From: an uncultured Eubacteriales bacterium
GTDB lineage: Bacteria; Bacillota; Clostridia; Christensenellales; Aristaeellaceae
DNA length: 64,000 nucleotides
Direction: 5' to 3'
NCBI GenBank assembly: GCA_900315585.1
Contig: OMZP01000004.1
Coordinates: forward strand, 1-64,000
This document shows positions 59,984-64,000 of this stretch, piece by piece. Within the stretch, counting starts at the first letter, position 1; the number at the start of each line of letters is the position of its first letter. The position numbers were made by a program, and so were the translations under genes. Below the pieces are notes generated by a model that did no database searches, was not told the DNA's origin, and saw nothing but the letters and a program-made list of their open reading frames with translations.

Positions 59984-62293
59984 ATGAAGAAATGGGTGAG
60001 CCTGCTGGCGCTGGTGCTGTGCCTGAACGGCACGCTGGCGCTGGCGAGCGAGGTGGATCAGCCCGAGATCGTGGCGAGCGAACCGGCGGCAGCCGCGGAG
60101 GCCCCCGCCGAGGTCACACCGCCGGAGGAGGGGACGGGGGAGAACGCCGCGCCCCCTCAGGCCGAGGCCCCCGCCCCGGTCGGGGACAGCGCGGCGCCTG
60201 TCGTGGAGGTCCTGCCCGCCGGGAATGAGGCCGCGCCTGCCGCGCCCGTGGAGAACGCGCCTGCGGAAAATACGCCCGCGGAGGACACCGGAACGACCTC
60301 GAACAATGTGGAAGCCCCGCAGGAGGCCGCGCCGGTGGAGCCCGGCGCGCCGTCCGCTGAGACGCCTGCCGGAGAAGGCAATCCACCCGCGGAGGATGTT
60401 CAGAGTGCGGAGGAAACCCAGCCCGCCGACAATGCCGGGACGGGCGAGAATGCCCAGCTGACGGACGCTGTTCAGCCTGCCGATGCCACCCAGCCCGCGG
60501 ACGCTGCCCAGCCCGCCGATCAGGGGACCCAGGAGGCCGGGACCGCGCCCGGCGAGGGTGCGGAGCAGCCCGGAGAGGCCGGAACGGAGACCCCGGCGAC
60601 ACCCGAGGCGAACCAGGAGGCCGCGCCCGCCGAGGTCCCCGCGGAGGCCGAGGCCCGCTTCGAGGCTTTGTCCGGCACGTTGGAGGCGCTGCTCGGGCAG
60701 ATCGAGGGCAAGGGGACCGTGCTGCTGCGGGTGGACCTGGAGAAGCGCGTGTTCCTCGAAAACGCGCCGCTGAAGAAGCTGTCGGAGCTCACCTTCGAGC
60801 CGGACAGCGAGGTGTTTGTCGGCGATTTCGCGGCTTACATTGCCACAGACGACCCGAAGGCCGTCGAAAAGCCCGCGCTGGTGAACCCCGCGGACTTCGC
60901 GGAGCGCGGCCCCGAGGAGACGGCCCCGCTGTACTTCTGGGTGGACGCGAAGGACAAGTACGCGGAAAAGGAGCCGGAGCCCGAGCCCGAGCCCGCCGAG
61001 GTCATCCCGGCGCTGGGCGTGGCGGCGGAGAAGCTGGTGAACGGCGCGTGGAGCAACGAAATGCCGGTGTTCACCCTGTCCGGCATCCCGGAGGGCATGA
61101 AGTGGATCTACGCGGCCATCGTGTACGACCAGCGCATCGTGCCTCTCTCCGGCAACACCTTCACGCCGGATGCGGAGGGCCAGTATTCCGTGCGCTTTGC
61201 CATGCTGGACGGCATCGGGGACGTGATCAGCGCCTCCGAGACCTATGACCTCTGGCTGGACGCCACGGAGCCGGAGACGGTGAAGATCGAAAACGACGCG
61301 GCGGTGAGCTACACGATGCACGTCACCGCCAGCGACGGCCTGAGCGGCGTGACGGGGATCTCCCTGGACGGCGGCGCGACCTGGGCCGAGCTTGCGGACG
61401 ATATGCCGTTCACCTACACCGGCCAGGCGGCGGCCACGTTCTCGCCCGGCTCCATCCAGGTGCGGGACGCGGCGGGGAACCTCTGGCGCAACGCCACCGA
61501 ACACCATCTGGAGGCCGTGATGCCGGAGTACAACGGCGGCGGCGGTGGCGGCGGCGGGGGAGGGTCCGGCGAGAAGAAGGCCGCCCCCAGCCACGCCAGC
61601 GGCGATGGCGACGAGGGCGCCAAGTATGAGGCGCTGGAGCTGGACCTGCCCCAGGAGCCCATGACCCGCCTGACGGTGGGCGGCGAGACGCTGCCCATGA
61701 CGCTGGTGCTGGACGCGGCCCAGGGCGAGAACGCGCCGGTGGGCGAGGAGCAGCCCTTTACTGCCAGCCTCGCCAACTGGCAGCCCCCGACGGCCTCGGA
61801 GGACGTTCACGAGAACGTGCTGGCCGACGCCGCAAAGGCCGCGCCCAACACGCTGGTGCTTGCCGCGGTGCCAGAGGCCAACCTGGGCAGCCAGTTCACC
61901 TACGCCTGGAAGTTCAACGGCGAGGTCTACCGCCTGCTGTCCAACAGCGGCGTGAAATACGTGGCGCTGAAGGTGGGGGACGACCTGGCGGCCTTCCCCA
62001 CGGAGGGCTTCACCGGCGGCACGAAGTATACCGAGCTCAAGATGCTGGGCGTGTCCACCCGGAAGTTCGACTACACCCTCACCATGCGGGTGAACCTGGA
62101 CCCCGGCTACGTGTCGGCCATGTCCGACAGCGACTTTTCCCAGACCTGCGACCTGTCCATCCGGGCGGAGGTGGAGAACATGGCCTATGAGCTGTCCGCC
62201 TCCACCAACAGCCTGATGTACTTCTACGACGTGTACCTCGGCCCGGAGGACATGCTGGGCCAGCCGTTCGGGGAGTACAAGAGCGCCGGGTAA
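59984..62293 (+). CDS. Secreted protein with long P/A/E-rich region and Gly10 linker; unknown function
   Basis: 769 residues from ATG 59984 (AAAGGAAGC upstream). Signal peptide MKKWVSLLALVLCLNGTLAL. Residues about 24-225 are low-complexity Pro/Ala/Glu/Thr (imperfect AQPADA and APAENTPAE units). About 230-330: a folded segment with TVLLRVDLEKRVFLENAPLK and DSEVFVGDFAAYIATDD, unrecognised. A second short EPEPEPEPAE linker. About 350-510: Ig-like or beta-rich modules (NTFTPDAEGQYSVRFAMLDG, DGLSGVTGISLDGGATWAEL). A run of ten Gly (about 530), then a C-terminal region (ALELDLPQEPMTRLTVGGET ... SSTNSLMYFYDVYLGPEDML-like end). No sorting signal or membrane anchor seen. It probably projects from or is released at the cell surface. 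Followed by an HlyD-like gene. Confidence 0.7.
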   Translation: MKKWVSLLALVLCLNGTLALASEVDQPEIVASEPAAAAEAPAEVTPPEEGTGENAAPPQAEAPAPVGDSAAPVVEVLPAGNEAAPAAPVENAPAENTPAEDTGTTSNNVEAPQEAAPVEPGAPSAETPAGEGNPPAEDVQSAEETQPADNAGTGENAQLTDAVQPADATQPADAAQPADQGTQEAGTAPGEGAEQPGEAGTETPATPEANQEAAPAEVPAEAEARFEALSGTLEALLGQIEGKGTVLLRVDLEKRVFLENAPLKKLSELTFEPDSEVFVGDFAAYIATDDPKAVEKPALVNPADFAERGPEETAPLYFWVDAKDKYAEKEPEPEPEPAEVIPALGVAAEKLVNGAWSNEMPVFTLSGIPEGMKWIYAAIVYDQRIVPLSGNTFTPDAEGQYSVRFAMLDGIGDVISASETYDLWLDATEPETVKIENDAAVSYTMHVTASDGLSGVTGISLDGGATWAELADDMPFTYTGQAAATFSPGSIQVRDAAGNLWRNATEHHLEAVMPEYNGGGGGGGGGGSGEKKAAPSHASGDGDEGAKYEALELDLPQEPMTRLTVGGETLPMTLVLDAAQGENAPVGEEQPFTASLANWQPPTASEDVHENVLADAAKAAPNTLVLAAVPEANLGSQFTYAWKFNGEVYRLLSNSGVKYVALKVGDDLAAFPTEGFTGGTKYTELKMLGVSTRKFDYTLTMRVNLDPGYVSAMSDSDFSQTCDLSIRAEVENMAYELSASTNSLMYFYDVYLGPEDMLGQPFGEYKSAG

Positions 62294-62314
62294 CGGCAAA
62301 CAGGCAGACACAAC

Positions 62315-62430
62315 CCCTCAGTCACTTCGCGACAGCTCCCCTTACACAGGGGAGCCGGGCGATTCTGGTTCGGGAGCCTCCCTTGTGCAAAGGGAGGTGC
62401 CGACGCAGTCGGCGGAGGGATTGTTCGTCT
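62315..62430. repeat. GACAGCTCCCCTTA / CTCCCTTGTGCAAAGGGAG repeat element
   Basis: Hairpins CTCCCCTTACACAGGGGAG, GGAGCCTCCCTTGTGCAAAG with GGAGG, and GCCGACGCAGTCGGC, ending GGCGGAGGGATTG. Related pieces at 13085-13136 and 16681-16745. Confidence 0.8.
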
Positions 62431-62468
62431 CAAGCGGCATCACATACCCATCACAGGAGGGCTGAACC

Positions 62469-63596
62469 ATGAGGAGCAACAAGCGCATGGCCGTCGTGCT
62501 GGCGGCCCTGCTGATGCTGGCGCTGGGCGCGCCGGCCCTGGCTCAGGTGACGTTCCAGGGCACCGTGATCTCCCGGGAGACCAAGGCGGTGATCGCGCCC
62601 TTCGGCGGCCTGATCGACGACATCGCCCTGCGCAAGGGCGACGTGGTGCATGTGGGCGACGCCGTGGCCACCATCCGCACCACCAAGGTCTACGCGGAGA
62701 TGGACGGCATCGTCAGCGGCATCTTCGCCAGGGAGGGCGACCAGACCGAGGGCATCACCGAGCGTTACGGCGGCGTGATGTACCTGGAGCCGCTGAACAA
62801 GTACCTGGTGGCCGCCACCACCGAGAAGGCCTACAACAGCAGCGCCACCAAGTACGTGCACATCGGCGAGCAGGTGTACCTGTCCTGCACCAAGGACGGC
62901 ACCCATGTGGGCACCGCCGTGGTGACGAAGGTGGAGGCCGTGAACGAGTCCGGCAACACCCCCTATACCCTGGAGGTGACCAGCGGGGAGTTTTACATGG
63001 GCGAGACGGTGGGCATCTACCGCAGCGCCGACCATGCCTCCGAGAGCCGCATCGGCCGGGGCACCATCCAGCAGAACGCCGCCGTGCCCGTGAAGGGCAC
63101 CGGGAGCGTGCTGAAGACGCACGTGCAGGTGGGCGACCGGGTGGAGCGCGGCGAGGTGCTGTTTGAGACGGTGGAGGGCGTGCTGGACGGCCTGTACGCC
63201 GTGGACAACACCATCTATTCCCCGCTGGACGGCTTCGTGGCCACCGTGGACGCCGCCCAGGGCAGCGCCGTGGAGAAGGGCGGCAAGCTGATCACCGTGT
63301 TCCCCACCGACGCCATGCAGATCGAGATGCAGGTCTCGGAGCTGGACCTGGCGGAGATCCACGAGGGGGACAAGGTGTCCATCGAGTTCGAGTGGGACGC
63401 CGACGGCGCGCTCCAGCTGGAGGGCGTGGTGTCCGGCATCTCCAGCGTGGGCACCGAAAAGGCCGAGGGCAGCACCGCCGCCGACGCCCAGTACAGCGCC
63501 TACGTGGACTTCACGCCCGTGGACTCCGTGCGCCTGGACATGTCTGTGATCGTGTACGTGCAGGACGACGGGGAAGAGGTCGACGAGGAAGAATAG
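62469..63596 (+). CDS. HlyD-like membrane-fusion/adaptor protein
   Basis: 375 residues. N-terminal signal or anchor (NKRMAVVLAALLMLALGAPA), then an adaptor fold: lipoyl-like half-motifs (VTFQGTVISRETKAVIAPFG, GGLIDDIALRKGDVVHVGDA, VYAEMDGIVSGIFAREGDQ), a second pair (SVLKTHVQVGDRVERGEVLF, IYSPLDGFVATVDAAQGSAV), then a beta-barrel region (MQIEMQVSELDLAEIHEGDK, VSGISSVG). No long coiled-coil hairpin, as in many Firmicute MFPs. Ends in an acidic tail (EEVDEEE). Usually works with an ABC permease (MacB-like); the partner may lie beyond the window. ATG 62469 with AGGAGGGC upstream. The next gene follows after 78 bases. Confidence 0.85.
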   Translation: MRSNKRMAVVLAALLMLALGAPALAQVTFQGTVISRETKAVIAPFGGLIDDIALRKGDVVHVGDAVATIRTTKVYAEMDGIVSGIFAREGDQTEGITERYGGVMYLEPLNKYLVAATTEKAYNSSATKYVHIGEQVYLSCTKDGTHVGTAVVTKVEAVNESGNTPYTLEVTSGEFYMGETVGIYRSADHASESRIGRGTIQQNAAVPVKGTGSVLKTHVQVGDRVERGEVLFETVEGVLDGLYAVDNTIYSPLDGFVATVDAAQGSAVEKGGKLITVFPTDAMQIEMQVSELDLAEIHEGDKVSIEFEWDADGALQLEGVVSGISSVGTEKAEGSTAADAQYSAYVDFTPVDSVRLDMSVIVYVQDDGEEVDEEE

Positions 63597-63603
63597 CGAA
63601 CAA

Positions 63604-63646
63604 GATGCTTCGCTTGCGTGAGCGCAGCCGAAGGATCTTGCTGCCC
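63604..63646. repeat. Degenerate REP-like hairpin
   Basis: GATGCTTCGCTTGCGTGAGC followed by GCAGCCGAAGGATCTTG resembles one REP pair collapsed into a short hairpin. Confidence 0.5.
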
Positions 63647-63674
63647 AATACAATACATATCAGGAGAACGAACC

Positions 63675-64000
63675 ATGAAAAAGCTTTGCCTGCTGCTGGC
63701 CCTTGTGCTGGCGATTTCCGCGATGCCGGCCCTGGCGGCCCAGGGCGACATCGTGCTGGGACGGGACGAGGAGAACCGCATCTACTTCAACTACGCCTTC
63801 CCCGCCGGGGACACGGTGTACCTGAGCCCGGGCGGCCCGGTGCTCTACAGCTATCACGTGGGGGACGCGGACTATGCCGAGCACACCATCACCGTGCCCG
63901 AGACGGAAGGGAACCTCTCCTATGAGCTGTTTCCCTTCGCCGACGGCGAGGACCTGTACGCCATCGCCCTCCTGGCCCGCTACGGCGACAGCAGCTCCCA
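63675..64000 (+). CDS. Secreted protein, partial at window end
   Basis: First 108 residues only. Signal peptide MKKLCLLLALVLAISAMPAL, then a beta-rich start (GDIVLGRDEENRIYFNYAFP, AGDTVYLSPGGPVLYSYHVG, DADYAEHTITVPETEGNLSY, EDLYAIALLARYGD). AGGAGAACGAACC precedes the ATG. It follows the HlyD-like gene in the same direction and may be part of an export or surface operon. No family recognised from the visible part. Confidence 0.75.
   Translation, partial: MKKLCLLLALVLAISAMPALAAQGDIVLGRDEENRIYFNYAFPAGDTVYLSPGGPVLYSYHVGDADYAEHTITVPETEGNLSYELFPFADGEDLYAIALLARYGDSSS

Overview
The window is GC-rich chromosomal DNA, with third codon positions mostly G or C, from what looks like an anaerobic, probably spore-forming member of the Clostridia (Bacillota). 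The basis is gene content and order: the Firmicute block yicC-gmk-rpoZ-coaBC-priA-def-fmt-rsmB-rlmN-PP2C-PASTA kinase-rsgA-rpe, a PyrR attenuator, a YerC/TrpR-like gene coupled to pcrA, CotF-type small coat proteins, pyruvate phosphate dikinase, and a trimeric [FeFe] hydrogenase. I cannot name a genus. No rRNA, tRNA or CRISPR array was recognised.

Layout. 1-2610 is a mobile-element graveyard: an IS66 transposase fragment, a remnant plus a full copy of an Rpn-type nuclease gene, and two damaged serine recombinases. The last recombinase breaks off exactly where a 5'-truncated gene for a protein of 29 near-32-residue YD-like repeats begins (2602-5445). Then come a specialised NusG (LoaP-like) gene (5779) and the hydCBA operon (6539-10698). 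10.8-19.7 kb holds a secreted DUF6273-like protein, two coat genes, an aldo/keto reductase, a class Ic aminotransferase, a membrane protein/HTH pair, guaB, and a pair encoding a four-helix membrane protein and a sigma-like protein with a C-terminal membrane anchor. 20-23 kb is an HTH gene, yerC and pcrA. 23.3-26.8 kb is a large secreted transglutaminase-like, Cys-rich, Ig-like protein. 26.9-43.6 kb is ligA followed by the conserved housekeeping block. 43.8-47.5 kb is a secreted serpin and the PyrR-controlled pyrR-uraA unit. 47.6-49.1 kb is a cluster of small HTH regulators with a TM2-domain protein. 49.3-54.6 kb (minus strand) is a DUF512 radical-SAM-like gene, der, plsY and xylB. 54.8-57.4 kb is ppdK. 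57.5-59.6 kb is an ECF sigma/anti-sigma pair. 59.98 kb to the end holds secreted proteins, including an HlyD-like adaptor.

How the genes work together. HydCBA and PPDK point to fermentative energy metabolism with NAD(P)H/ferredoxin-linked hydrogen turnover. The 29-43.6 kb block combines nucleotide and CoA supply, replication restart, formyl-Met processing, rRNA modification, ribosome-assembly GTPases and the phosphatase/PASTA-kinase switch. Its genes are either translationally coupled by ATGA or longer overlaps, or separated by palindromic repeat elements.

The most unusual property is the density and structure of these intergenic repeats. At least nine families occur. Several are composite: inverted arms of tandem GGAATTAGGAATGAG-like or GGGAACAGG-like units enclose inner hairpins whose stems differ between copies with base pairing retained. 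Two related four-hairpin elements flank pyrR. All calls come from reading sequence and translations; no database search was run.
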